NCBI RefSeq assembly: GCF_030166655.1 | Contig: NZ_CP126446.1 | Location: forward strand, 2,418,001-2,482,000 | From: Pontibacillus chungwhensis | Lineage (GTDB): Bacteria > Bacillota > Bacilli > Bacillales > BH030062 | DNA: 64,000 nucleotides | Direction: 5' to 3' | Part shown: positions 43,560 to 52,255 of the stretch, one piece after another | How positions within the stretch are numbered: position 1 is the stretch's first letter | How the letters are laid out: the number at the start of each line of letters is the position of its first letter | Notes under the pieces: generated by a model | What the model saw: only the letters and a program-made list of their open reading frames with translations | Told to the model about the DNA's origin: nothing | Database searches by the model: none | Made by a program: the position numbers and the translations under genes

Positions 43560-44052
43560 ATGGAGAAAACAGGAGAACGTTTACTGTTACTGATATACGC
43601 CAGTCTTATTGTCATTCCGATGCTCACGGTACTCTTCTCGACATTCAAAACAACTTCTGAAATGTATGAGAACCCAATTGGGTTTCCTTCTGCGTTTGAT
43701 GTATCCAACCATTCCAAAAGGATTGTTTGAAGCAAGCTGTATTGACGGATCCAACAATTGGAAAATGTACACAAGCATTGCTCTCCCTTTATCTCTTCCA
43801 TCTCTATCAGCGACGGCTATTTTCTTATTCGTGATGCATTGGAACGATTTATTGTATCCTTTGTTATTTATTACGAAAGACGAATACAAAACATTGCCTC
43901 TAGGCCTTCTAGAGTTTCAAGGGCAATACATGACGAATTTCCCAATGCTCTTCACAGGGGTGATGATCGCTTCCGCTCCTATGATTATTGCCTACGTGTT
44001 CTTGCAACGCTATTTTATCGCTGGCATGACTGCCGGATCTGTTAAAGGGTAA
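43560..44052 (+). pseudogene. Sugar ABC permease (MalG/LacG-type), internally deleted
   Basis: The first part (ATG 43560 with GGGGGGAG upstream) reads MEKTGERLLLLIYASLIVIP and on through SEMYENPIGFPSAFDVSN, a normal MalG-type N terminus, then stops at 43731. The C-terminal part continues in another frame from about 43705: IPKGLFEASCIDGSNNW, the EAA loop, then the last membrane segments to 44052. Compared with a normal length of about 275 residues, about 110 residues in the middle are missing, with a frame change at the junction near 43700-43710. The gene cannot be functional. Confidence 0.85.
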
Positions 44053-44098
44053 AAGAAAAGCGCAAGCCTCTATTGAGTTAGAAGGCCTGCGCTTTTTC
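44053..44098 (+). terminator. Terminator of the decayed permease operon
   Basis: AAAGCGCAAGCCT (44057-44069) and AGGCCTGCGCTTT (44083-44095) form a 13-bp stem with one G-T pair, followed by a T-run. The terminator outlived the genes. Confidence 0.8.
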
Positions 44099-44141
44099 TA
44101 TTATCATGTTATTGGGACGCTTCCGTCCTAAAGATGACTCA

Positions 44142-44702
44142 TTATTGGTCTTTCTTGTAAGTGTAGTATTGAAAATCAAACTCTACCCTTACATAGTCTT
44201 GAACAGTATCGAAATAATCTCTATTTACATCGATTGTATAGCGCTCATTGGGACCAGACGTTTCCCCAACCAAAATTTGGTCCTTTTCGATTTTTTCTCC
44301 ATTTGCTGTAGTAAATAGGACGTTCTCTTTCGGCTTAAACGTTACTTCTTCACCGCCACGATTAAAATTGGTAAGAAAGCCGCCTTTTTCTTTATCCTTG
44401 AAACTTTGACGTATGTCAAATGTCAGAGTGTAGTTACTGTCTGAATCGATGCTTACGCTCTCTAAAAGAACCGTAGAGCTTCCCTTTTTAAGCACAGGCT
44501 TATCCACATCTGTCTTCTTATCGTTTAACCACTCTTTTTGGATCCTAACGCTTCCTTTTATAGCCGGGTCCTCTAACTTAAGTGTGTACCCGTCCTCTTG
44601 AAAGATGTTTTCTCGTATCCCTTGCGTAGAGGAGAAAAAGTAGACGGTTGTAAATACGACGATCGCAATCATGGAGAGAAGTATAGCTATAATTTGTTTC
44701 AT
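44142..44702 (-). CDS. Anchored exported protein, unknown
   Basis: 186 residues: N-terminal membrane segment IIAILLSMIAIVVFTTVYFF, then a beta-rich domain ending YVRVEFDFQYYTYKKDQ. No cysteine for lipid attachment was seen near the anchor, and no family is recognised. ATG with AAAGGAGAGG. It sits next to other exported unknowns (41536, 41989), suggesting a patch of surface proteins. Confidence 0.65.
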   Translation of the reverse strand: MKQIIAILLSMIAIVVFTTVYFFSSTQGIRENIFQEDGYTLKLEDPAIKGSVRIQKEWLNDKKTDVDKPVLKKGSSTVLLESVSIDSDSNYTLTFDIRQSFKDKEKGGFLTNFNRGGEEVTFKPKENVLFTTANGEKIEKDQILVGETSGPNERYTIDVNRDYFDTVQDYVRVEFDFQYYTYKKDQ

Positions 44703-44723
44703 AATACCTCTCCTTTTGTTCTA

Positions 44724-45209
44724 CTATGTTGATTGGCCAAATGATTCTGGCATTTTCGCAGCCACTACTTTACCAGTAGCACAGCATACGTCACCAGAGA
44801 ATACTTCAACATGAATGGCAAATTTCTTTGGATGAATTTCTTCAATGGTGCCCATTGCCTTTAAAGGTTGACCTTGTGGGGTTGGCTTTTGGAAATTCAC
44901 TTGAAGGGATGCGGTTACAAACCTAGGGGCTTCTTCCCCATCACCTGGCTCGTGTCCATTTTTTCTATGTAAGGCTAGTGAGGCAGAACCTGTACCATGA
45001 CAATCGATTAAGGAAGCAATCAGACCTCCATAGACAAAGCCCGGAATGGCTGTATGCTCAGCCTTTGGTGTATATATGGTTACGGTCTGATCTCCATTCC
45101 AGCCTGTCCGAAACTGATGCCCCAACTCATTTAGCCTTCCACACCCATAACACCAGGAAAAGTCATCAGGATAGCAATCCTGAATCGCATGCAATACATC
45201 TGAACTCAT
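44724..45209 (-). CDS. PaaI-family hotdog thioesterase
   Basis: 161 residues. A Cys-rich start CYGCGRLNELGHQF, then the hotdog motif GFVYGGLIASLIDCHGTGSA (G-G-x-x-A-x-x-x-D) and a central-strand VTASLQVNFQKPTPQG. PaaI-type enzymes cleave aryl- or acyl-CoA esters. The CxxC near the start could bind a metal. It lies 21 nt upstream of the anchored unknown on the same strand. Confidence 0.87.
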   Translation of the reverse strand: MSSDVLHAIQDCYPDDFSWCYGCGRLNELGHQFRTGWNGDQTVTIYTPKAEHTAIPGFVYGGLIASLIDCHGTGSASLALHRKNGHEPGDGEEAPRFVTASLQVNFQKPTPQGQPLKAMGTIEEIHPKKFAIHVEVFSGDVCCATGKVVAAKMPESFGQST

Positions 45210-45308
45210 CCAATCATCCTCCCTCTCCCATTCTTTTCCTAAATATCATAATATGAAACCGCTCTATTATACAATAAACGTTTGATAAAAATCGGCGCTA
45301 AACAGGTG

Positions 45309-45422
45309 CTAATCATACAGAAAGATGGTTCGTAATAAAAACAGCAAAAGAATAATAAATGCAATAATAACAACAACCTTCAGGATTTTCACCCGCTTTT
45401 GAAAAGGAGTTGGTCCTTTCAA
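45309..45422 (-). CDS. 37-residue single-span membrane peptide
   Basis: A TTG start with GGAGGG 6 nt upstream gives MKGPTPFQKRVKILKVVVII, then AFIILLLFLLRTIFLYD and a stop. The basic N terminus plus one long hydrophobic helix is a credible small membrane protein, too short for most gene callers. Function unknown; small-protein regulators and type I toxins both look like this, but no antisense RNA signal is clear. Confidence 0.55.
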   Translation of the reverse strand: MKGPTPFQKRVKILKVVVIIAFIILLLFLLRTIFLYD

Positions 45423-45461
45423 TACTATCCCTCCCATTTAGAAAACCCTATGGAAATAAGA

Positions 45462-45503
45462 GAGTTGAAAATGCTCAGGGAAAGTTCCTAGAGCATTTTC
45501 AGG
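45462..45503 (-). terminator. Terminator of the exonuclease gene
   Basis: GAAAATGCTC (45467-45476) and GAGCATTTTC (45491-45500) form a 10-bp stem just past the stop codon. Confidence 0.75.
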
Positions 45504-45505
45504 TT

Positions 45506-46444
45506 TTATACGGCTTCAAAGTAACGAATGAAGTCCTCTTCAGAAAGCACCTCAATCGAGTGCCCTTGAGCGATTAGGGTTTCGACACGTTCTAACTTGC
45601 TACTCTTCTTCCCCTGTACATAATCCTGGAACGCTCGATCACCTACAACCACATAGTTGGTTGTCGACCGAACGGACGATTCCCACATACCCCCGTGGTC
45701 CACAACACGCTGGATGGCTTCCTCCCTCTTCAAGGATTGCAATTTCCCAGTAAATACGAACGTCGCGTTATAAAAAGGGTGAGAGGTATTAAATTCTCGG
45801 GAAGCTGCCGTATAGTTTCTAGCTTCTGCTTTTGAAGTTCCTTTTTTAGCCTGTTTCTTTCGATTTAATCTGGCTGGTTCATAAGATGAATCAAACATCA
45901 TCCCGTTAATCGTCTGACTCTTCTCAACGAGTTCTTTCTCATCACCTGCATCTAAATGCTTTCCTGCTTCTAAGAAGATTTGAGCTGCAGCGCGTGCATC
46001 ATCTAAGGCATGATGGTGATTCAGATCAATATTTAAATGATGAGATAGTTCCTTTAAGTTATACCTTGGAAACGACCAGGTCTTCTTGGCAATATTCATC
46101 GTGCAGTTATAAGCAATCATTGGATAAGGAAGGTTATATTCATCGAGCACCGCACGTAAAACCCCCATATCAAATTGAGCATTATGAGCTAATAGGAATT
46201 TCCCTTCTAAAAGGGGTTGAAGATCTTTCTGCCAAAGCGTATCAAACTCATATGCATCTTTAACGTCTTCTTTCGTAATGCCATGAACGGACACATTTAT
46301 CGGCGCAAAATAGCTTCGTTTTGGCTTTACTAATGAATAATATTCTTGTTTGGGCTGACCATTTTCATATTCAACGAGACCAATCGAACAAACACTGGAC
46401 CTCGAAGAGTTAGCTGTTTCAAAATCAAGCGCTATAAAATTCAT
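45506..46444 (-). CDS. DnaQ-like 3'-5' exonuclease with BRCT domain
   Basis: 312 residues. N-terminal DEDDh exonuclease (about 1-165): FIALDFETANSS (Asp7, Glu9), LLAHNAQFDMGVL, and HHHALDDARAAA (His and Asp). After a basic linker, a BRCT domain (about 220-312): FVFTGKLQSLKREEAIQRVV, STTNYVVVGDRA. This layout matches Firmicute DNA polymerase III epsilon-like proteins thought to act in DNA repair. ATG with GGTGGGGAAG. Confidence 0.9.
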   Translation of the reverse strand: MNFIALDFETANSSRSSVCSIGLVEYENGQPKQEYYSLVKPKRSYFAPINVSVHGITKEDVKDAYEFDTLWQKDLQPLLEGKFLLAHNAQFDMGVLRAVLDEYNLPYPMIAYNCTMNIAKKTWSFPRYNLKELSHHLNIDLNHHHALDDARAAAQIFLEAGKHLDAGDEKELVEKSQTINGMMFDSSYEPARLNRKKQAKKGTSKAEARNYTAASREFNTSHPFYNATFVFTGKLQSLKREEAIQRVVDHGGMWESSVRSTTNYVVVGDRAFQDYVQGKKSSKLERVETLIAQGHSIEVLSEEDFIRYFEAV

Positions 46445-46528
46445 TCTTCCCCACCTACTCTAGTCTGTTTCTTTCTATGATATAGGGTTTTATCCCATCT
46501 CGTCTATTGTCTTGTTTTGGATACTCTA

Positions 46529-47296
46529 TTAGAAAGGGAGAGAATTTCTTTTATATTCAATCCCAAGTTCGTAGAACCATTGATTTAACCCTGCCCAGAG
46601 TACCTCACATTGATCATAAACAGACTCTTCATCAGAAAGATTCCCTTTCAGTACCGTGTTAGCCAGTTCATCGAACCCCGAAGGCTTAGAAGCTTGACCC
46701 ATCGCTTCTTCAAACATTTTCGATTGAGTACTATAAAACGTTCTGTTTCCAAGCCCTATTAGAATGGAAGTTTGCCTTAAGAGCTGAAATGCTCCTTGTG
46801 GCAGGAATGTAAAATGCCCTATCACATAAGCATTTCGAATTTTACCCATGCATTCATACGGCTCCCAAATCATAAATTCCCTCATAACATCAACCTTCAT
46901 TTCTTCGGTATGTGTGAAAGGACATTCTTTCAATGTTTCAAAGAACTCTTCCGGATCATATACCGGTAATACATTAACAAAAGACCCAGCCCAGATTGGC
47001 CAAGTGGCTTCATAGCGCTTCGCTTTCTTTATAATCGAAGACCTCTCTAGCGATCCAATTTCCAATTTATAAGGAGGGTATATAAACTCATAACTTTCAA
47101 GCTTTACCCCATCTTTTGTGATAACATGCATCTCAATATCTGAATAAGGTCCCGGGTTCCCTGCTCCCACGGAGCCATACACCCCGATAGCTATAATATC
47201 TTTTCCGTGTGTGGTAATTAGTCTATCTACCACCTCTTTAATCATGGTATCTTTCTCTTCTTTAGAAGTTTGAAGGGGGGCTTTTAACAGATCCAT
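46529..47296 (-). CDS. ANT(4')-like nucleotidyltransferase
   Basis: 255 residues resembling kanamycin nucleotidyltransferase along its length: AIGVYGSVGAGNPGPYSDIE with the nucleotidyltransferase motif Gly41-Ser42...Asp53-x-Glu55, then EPYECMGKIRNAYV (the region of the ANT(4') catalytic base), TFLPQGAFQLLRQTSILIGL and ending NSLPF (compare KRIPF). It could adenylylate the 4'-hydroxyl of aminoglycosides, but a chromosomal housekeeping role is also possible. No mobile-element marks are near. Confidence 0.85.
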   Translation of the reverse strand: MDLLKAPLQTSKEEKDTMIKEVVDRLITTHGKDIIAIGVYGSVGAGNPGPYSDIEMHVITKDGVKLESYEFIYPPYKLEIGSLERSSIIKKAKRYEATWPIWAGSFVNVLPVYDPEEFFETLKECPFTHTEEMKVDVMREFMIWEPYECMGKIRNAYVIGHFTFLPQGAFQLLRQTSILIGLGNRTFYSTQSKMFEEAMGQASKPSGFDELANTVLKGNLSDEESVYDQCEVLWAGLNQWFYELGIEYKRNSLPF

Positions 47297-47327
47297 ACGT
47301 TCACTTCCTCTTCATTGTAATAAAGTC

Positions 47328-48419
47328 TTAAGAGTTCTCCCTTTCATCGTTCTTTGTTAGCCTTAAAGCAACAACAACGGCCAGCACACCAGCTGAAGCT
47401 TTCCCAATCATAACGGGGACCATCATATCTTTCTCCACCCCAGCTACAAAGGCAAGGTGACTTCCTATTACGAACGCTCCACTAACAGAGAAGGCAGCAT
47501 TCACAACTTTCCCTCTGCTCGTCATATCCTTCATCATTCCGAACATAGGTAAGTGATGAGCTAAAGATGCCATCAGTCCTGTCATCGCACTGGCATCTAA
47601 CTTAAGATGCTCACCCCATTTTGTAAATAATTTCTCCCCTTTCCGATTTAAAAACGCCACAAGAGGGTAAGCTCCAGCCAACGTTACAGTAATACGCCCT
47701 ACAATGACCACGCCTTCACTCAAAGGTGCCATGCCAGGGATAACGGTAAAACCTGTGAGCGTCTCAATAATAATGGCTACTAAACCAGTAATAACAGTGA
47801 GCTCAACCCCTTTTCCAAACAAAGCAAAGAAACGTATCGTAGCATTTGTGAATAGCCATAGCCCCATCGCAATCAGGAGCGCCAACAGAATAGAGGGTAC
47901 GAGATTTTGAATCATCCAAAAAGGTTTATAACCTGCAACAAATCCGCCTATAAAGACCCCAACGGGAATGGTCATCATTCCGATTAAGATCCCTTTAGCG
48001 AAGTAAGGCCGATCCTTCTTCTGTATCACGGTTAAAGCAATTGGAATCGTAAAAACCAGAGTCGGCCCCATCATCGTCCCGAGGAGTGACCATGAGAAAA
48101 TAGCCGCTTCTTGGGTAGAAGCAAGAGAGGTTGCTAAGGGATAAGCCCCCATGTCAATGGCAAGAAGCATTGATGCAAACATAGACGGATCTGCTCCAAA
48201 CCACTCAAAAACCGGCACAACTATAGGTGAGAGCCATGTTGCTAAAACAGGAGCGAGGGAGATAATCCCAACCATAGAAAGAGCGAGAGGCCCCATCATC
48301 ATAAATGCTTCATAAAATCGCCAACCGAGATACAGTTTATGATTCAAAACATAATAATCTAGCGCTCCAAGCACCATAAAAAGACACATCACACCCAATA
48401 TAAGATCATTAATCCACAA
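47328..48419 (-). CDS. eutH: EutH-family ethanolamine transporter-like protein
   Basis: 363 residues, about 10-11 membrane segments. DMGAYPLATSLA, WSLLGTMMGPTLVFTIP, MTGLMASLAHHLPMFGMM and VSGAFVIGSHLAFV match EutH. It would import ethanolamine. No other eut gene (eutABC, shell proteins) is in the window, so it is an orphan here. I place the start at TTG 48419, with AGGAGGT 6-7 nt upstream; the ATG-initiated longer frame runs through that site. Confidence 0.87.
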   Translation of the reverse strand: MWINDLILGVMCLFMVLGALDYYVLNHKLYLGWRFYEAFMMMGPLALSMVGIISLAPVLATWLSPIVVPVFEWFGADPSMFASMLLAIDMGAYPLATSLASTQEAAIFSWSLLGTMMGPTLVFTIPIALTVIQKKDRPYFAKGILIGMMTIPVGVFIGGFVAGYKPFWMIQNLVPSILLALLIAMGLWLFTNATIRFFALFGKGVELTVITGLVAIIIETLTGFTVIPGMAPLSEGVVIVGRITVTLAGAYPLVAFLNRKGEKLFTKWGEHLKLDASAMTGLMASLAHHLPMFGMMKDMTSRGKVVNAAFSVSGAFVIGSHLAFVAGVEKDMMVPVMIGKASAGVLAVVVALRLTKNDERENS

Positions 48420-48546
48420 CCGTTTACCTCCTCCCCTCATCAAAATGGAAAACTTATGTATTTAGCCCTTTTATCGTAACATTAAATAAAGTTTACGAAA
48501 CGAACTTTTTTCCTCTTCATGTGGTATGGGTACACAATTGCTAACG

Positions 48547-48576
48547 ACAAACGCGCCCCCGTATCAGGGGGCGCGC
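48547..48576 (-). terminator. GC-rich terminator of the ZIP gene
   Basis: CGCGCCCCC (48552-48560) and GGGGGCGCG (48567-48575) with a 6-nt loop; the following T-run is short (TTTGT). Confidence 0.7.
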
Positions 48577-48582
48577 TCCATT

Positions 48583-49311
48583 TCACCGTAAACTATCGGT
48601 TAATAAGATCATGCTTACAAATCCAAGTATAAATGAGACTGTAGCCACGCGTTCATTTCCATCTCCGTGACTTTCTGGTATGAGTTCTTTATAGACGATA
48701 AACAGCATCGCACCAGCCGAAAATGCGAGACCGTATGGAATGGCACTATGAAAGAATTGTCCAAACCATATTCCAATCAGCGCAGCGACAAGTTCGACAA
48801 GGGCGGTTATGGTTACAAATAACATGACTTTCACCCTTCGAACCTGCTGAAGGATCAGGAATAATGCGACAAGGAATCCTTCTGGCATATTCTGAAGACC
48901 GATTACAAAAGCCACAATGGAACCCAAATCATCTATTCCACTTGCAAAACTAATTCCTACAGATAACCCTTCCGGTACGTTATGAAGAGACATGGCTGTA
49001 ATAAAGAGTATGATAGATGAGCGGGATACCCTTGTGCCATCATGCTCTAAATTCTGATGAGGAAGAATGATCTCTAAGATCATGAGGACAAGTGTGCCAA
49101 CCAAAATACCTGTAATCAACACAGGAACACTAGACAGCTTTAAAGCAGATGGGATCAGTCCATAAGTAGAAGCCGCTACCATCACTCCGGCTGTATAAGC
49201 TAGCAATATATCTCGCCCTTTATGAGAAAGGGTTTTAATCAATAACACAGGTAACGCACCTAAAATGGTGCACATCGACGCTATGACGACACCCATCAAC
49301 TCTGCATTCAA
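48583..49311 (-). CDS. ZIP-family divalent metal transporter
   Basis: 242 residues, about eight membrane segments. The family motifs HNVPEGLSVGISF (TM4) and QNMPEGFLVALFL (TM5) form the metal-binding site; histidines in HQNLEHDG belong to the variable loop. It imports zinc or iron/manganese. TTG 49311 is preferred (GAGGAGGGG 7 nt upstream) over the frame to 49371. Confidence 0.88.
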   Translation of the reverse strand: MNAELMGVVIASMCTILGALPVLLIKTLSHKGRDILLAYTAGVMVAASTYGLIPSALKLSSVPVLITGILVGTLVLMILEIILPHQNLEHDGTRVSRSSIILFITAMSLHNVPEGLSVGISFASGIDDLGSIVAFVIGLQNMPEGFLVALFLILQQVRRVKVMLFVTITALVELVAALIGIWFGQFFHSAIPYGLAFSAGAMLFIVYKELIPESHGDGNERVATVSFILGFVSMILLTDSLR

Positions 49312-49493
49312 AGCTAATCCCCTCCTCATACTATGGTATGAGGATAGGCTAAGGTTCATGAATTTGTTCAATTTACATTTTTATGGAACAAAAAATAAGA
49401 CCGGATTAACTTAAATGACAAAGAACAGGTTACAAGGAGCTCTCACAATGACCTTGATGCCTTCTCTAAAGCTATAACAAGAAAGTAAGAATA

Positions 49494-49524
49494 AGAAAAA
49501 CTCAGACATCGGTCTGAGTTTTTT
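49494..49524 (-). terminator. Terminator of the L,D-transpeptidase gene
   Basis: CTCAGAC/GTCTGAG stem with a 4-nt loop and T-run on the minus strand. Confidence 0.85.
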
Positions 49525-49528
49525 ATGA

Positions 49529-50035
49529 CTAATCATCAATAGCTTTATATTCTTTTCCTAGTTGCTGGAACGATTTATCTGTAGAGGTAACAAGAATCTT
49601 TGTACCAATCGGAATTTTCTCGTAAAGTGATTCCACATCTTTATTTTGCATACGAATGCATCCATTTGAAATATATTTCCCTATAGAATCAGGACGATTC
49701 GTACCGTGTACACCGTAGATCCGACCGTCTGTATCTTTGGCATCGAATCCAATCCACCTTGTTCCTAGTGGATTCCTAGGATCTCCTCCAGGTATGTTCA
49801 ATTTACGATAATAGGGATTTTTTGCTTTAACTGTGATGGTATGAAGGCCTTCCGGAGTCAGGTCCGTTGTTTTTCCTGTCGCAACGGGATAGACGCCCTG
49901 AATCTTCCCATCATTCATGAAAGCCAATTCATTTGTTGCTTTATTCACTACAACGAAAGGATACCCTCTAGCAGGGTTCTCCCCTATGGGCCAGATCGGA
50001 GAAACAAGTAATATAAAAACGAGCAAGCTCTTCAT
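49529..50035 (-). CDS. L,D-transpeptidase (YkuD/ErfK family)
   Basis: 168 residues: a signal peptide (KSLLVFILLVSPIWPIG) and a YkuD domain with the catalytic motif HGTNRPDSIGKYISNGCIRM (His...Ser-x-Gly-Cys-x-Arg), Cys being the nucleophile. It cross-links or modifies peptidoglycan stem peptides outside the membrane; in Bacillus similar proteins act in the spore wall. There is no LysM domain, unlike YkuD itself. ATG 50035 with AGGAGG 8 nt upstream. Confidence 0.92.
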   Translation of the reverse strand: MKSLLVFILLVSPIWPIGENPARGYPFVVVNKATNELAFMNDGKIQGVYPVATGKTTDLTPEGLHTITVKAKNPYYRKLNIPGGDPRNPLGTRWIGFDAKDTDGRIYGVHGTNRPDSIGKYISNGCIRMQNKDVESLYEKIPIGTKILVTSTDKSFQQLGKEYKAIDD

Positions 50036-50089
50036 CACTAAAACCTCCTAACGACTTTGGTTTTAGTGGTAGCTTGCCCTCTCTATTTA

Positions 50090-51040
50090 TTAAATATCAC
50101 TCTTTTTAAACGATCTCTTAATAATTAGGTATTGCTCAATTTCATTTAATAAATTGAATAAACTCGCTCGCTCTTCGAATTCCTTTCTGGTTTGCGGGAG
50201 GTCTCCCTTCTTAAAGCCCTCTTTCATTTTTTTAATCTGCTGCAAAAACAAGACGGCCGTATTTCCGGGATGGACACTATCTGATAGCTCGTCAAAGAAT
50301 TCTGCCATAATCATGGATTGCTCATAAGTAGAATTAATTCGGCTAATCAGCGGTAACATGCGCTCGAGCAATTCAAATTGTTTCTGGCGCATCTGAAAGT
50401 AGTGGTAATATTCATGGTGGTTTCGAAGCAAATGGTTCTCAACATCTCGGTAAGCCAGGCTCTTAGCCTCTTCTAGCATATGAGCTGTCTCTGTTAACTC
50501 TTTTCCAGACCACTTCTGGTCACCGGTTCTTAAGAATTCAGCAACTTCCTTAAGGATGATACTGAAATGATTCTCGATTTGTCGCTGCTTTTCTTTTAAA
50601 TTGCCTTCTAAACTCGGCATGTACAAGTTAAGAACAAGGGCGACACCGATCCCTACAACTATTAATAAGAATTCGTTATAAAGGGTTTCAAAGCCAATAT
50701 TATTAGAGCCATATAAGTGCAGGATGATAACAGAGCTTGTTACAATTCCCTCTTTAACTTTTAATTTCACTGTGGTGGGTATGAACAAAATCAACATGAG
50801 CCCAATAGCGAGGGGATGATACCCGATGGTTTCAAATACAGCGAATGAAAAAGCCATTGCTAGTAAACAAGCTGCGAAACGGGACGAGGCACTCATAATT
50901 GAGCGCTTTCTCGTGTTTTGAATACATAGTATGGTAAGGATTCCAGCCGAAGCGAAATTCGTTAAGGCCAAGATTTGAGCAATCCAAATCGCAATAGGCG
51001 TCCCTACCGCGGTTTTAATCGTTCGATATCCAATCTTCAC
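50090..51040 (-). CDS. FUSC/aromatic acid exporter-like membrane protein
   Basis: 316 residues. About six membrane segments in the first half (RTIKTAVGTPIAIWIAQILAL...), then a cytosolic helical half ending in YLIIKRSFKKSD. It matches the Bacillus DUF939/aromatic acid exporter group (YqjA/YgaE-like). It may export aromatic acids or other anions; the substrate is unknown. Followed on the same strand by no close partner. Confidence 0.82.
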   Translation of the reverse strand: MKIGYRTIKTAVGTPIAIWIAQILALTNFASAGILTILCIQNTRKRSIMSASSRFAACLLAMAFSFAVFETIGYHPLAIGLMLILFIPTTVKLKVKEGIVTSSVIILHLYGSNNIGFETLYNEFLLIVVGIGVALVLNLYMPSLEGNLKEKQRQIENHFSIILKEVAEFLRTGDQKWSGKELTETAHMLEEAKSLAYRDVENHLLRNHHEYYHYFQMRQKQFELLERMLPLISRINSTYEQSMIMAEFFDELSDSVHPGNTAVLFLQQIKKMKEGFKKGDLPQTRKEFEERASLFNLLNEIEQYLIIKRSFKKSDI

Positions 51041-51085
51041 GTCTTAATCTCCTTTAGTGTCGGTCACTATTCCATTTAAACGAGG

Positions 51086-51117
51086 AAAAAAGATGGCCAA
51101 TTTGACCATCTTTTTTC
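51086..51117 (-). terminator. Terminator of the bacilliredoxin gene
   Basis: AAAAGATGG and CCATCTTTT stem between the bacilliredoxin stop and the FUSC-like gene, with A/T runs on both sides. Confidence 0.75.
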
Positions 51118-51119
51118 AC

Positions 51120-51551
51120 TTACATTTCTTCACAATGTTCATCAAAGATTGCTTGTAACTTGTTCACAACTTGAATAGGATCAAAGCCTTCAATGTCGTG
51201 GCGTTCCACCATTGTAACAATCTTACCGTCTTTTAAGAACGCAAAAGATGGTGATGATGGTGGGAAACCTTCAAAATATTCACGGGCACGATTTGTAGCT
51301 TCACGATCTTGACCAGCAAATACAGTTACAAGGTGATCCGGACGTTTATCGTAATGAACGGAATGAGCCGCAGCCGGGCGTGCTACACCGCCAGCACAAC
51401 CACATACAGAGTTAATCATAACGAGTGTGGTTCCTTTACGCTGTAATGCTTCGTCTACTTCTTCAGGTGTGGTCAGTTGTTCGTAACCAACCGATTCGAT
51501 TTCGTTACGCGCCTGACCAACAGCGTCTTGCATGAAAATATTAAAGTCCAT
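51120..51551 (-). CDS. Bacilliredoxin BrxA/BrxB
   Basis: 143 residues with the family's CGC active site: [17 protein letters not shown], Cys50-Gly51-Cys52. It removes bacillithiol from oxidised protein thiols in the cytosol, so it implies a bacillithiol-using Firmicute. ATG with GGAG about 10 nt upstream. Monocistronic. Confidence 0.95.
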   Translation of the reverse strand: MDFNIFMQDAVGQARNEIESVGYEQLTTPEEVDEALQRKGTTLVMINSVCGCAGGVARPAAAHSVHYDKRPDHLVTVFAGQDREATNRAREYFEGFPPSSPSFAFLKDGKIVTMVERHDIEGFDPIQVVNKLQAIFDEHCEEM

Positions 51552-51749
51552 ATGTGCATAGCTCCTTTTTGTAGATAATCTACTAAGCCCATCATATCAA
51601 GATTGCCCAGGGCTTTCAACGAAATTACTTGGAAAATCATAACGGACTTTGTCGGAATATTTCTATTGACGTCTCAAGCTACAACACCTATATTACAAAA
51701 TGAACACTTGGAAAAAGCAAACAGATCACTCGTATGAGGAGGAACCACC

Positions 51750-52178
51750 ATGGCATACCTATTTGTTGCCCCCATTGCCATCATTCTTATTGTAATTGGC
51801 GGCATAAAGAAGAATAAACTCTTACTAGCGATAGGAGCTTGTTTAGCTATTTTTTTCGCTTATATGGCCTATACATCTACTCCGCCAACGACCACACCAG
51901 AGGGTTTTAAAGATGCAGAAACCTTAAAAGAAGAGCCAGGTATAGAACGTTTATCAGAGTATTTAGATGATAAGTATCCGAATGCCATTTATAAAATGAA
52001 GCCGCAAAAACAAGGAGAACAATCGTCTCACTACATAACTGTTGTATTCGAAGATGAGCCGGAATGGTTTTACAATTACCTCGTTACAGAAGACAAAATT
52101 ACCCAGGCAGGCCTACTCGCTCCTGAAGGGGAAGATCCAGTAGAAGGACAGTATTTTGAAGAAGAGGTTGAAGAGTAA
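51750..52178 (+). CDS. Membrane-anchored protein, unknown
   Basis: 142 residues: two hydrophobic segments in the first 45 residues (AYLFVAPIAIILIVIGG and LLLAIGACLAIFFAYMAY), then an acidic exterior domain with PEWFYNYLVTEDKITQAGLL and a strongly acidic tail. ATG with GAGGAGG. No family recognised. Confidence 0.7.
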   Translation: MAYLFVAPIAIILIVIGGIKKNKLLLAIGACLAIFFAYMAYTSTPPTTTPEGFKDAETLKEEPGIERLSEYLDDKYPNAIYKMKPQKQGEQSSHYITVVFEDEPEWFYNYLVTEDKITQAGLLAPEGEDPVEGQYFEEEVEE

Positions 52179-52192
52179 AGGATTTCAGATAC

Positions 52193-52242
52193 AAAAAACT
52201 GACCTTAACAGTCCCGTTTAGACGTTAAGGTCAGCTTTTTTT
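52193..52242. terminator. Bidirectional terminator
   Basis: CTGACCTTAAC (52199-52209) and GTTAAGGTCAG (52224-52234) form a perfect 11-bp stem with A-run before and T-run after, between convergent genes. Confidence 0.9.
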
Positions 52243-52255
52243 GTGTATCAAACCC

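Noticed and set aside
43424-43889. Minus-strand open frames of 100-125 codons over the permease debris
   Set aside because: They are antisense shadows of the decayed permease reading frames, which have recognisable motifs on the plus strand.
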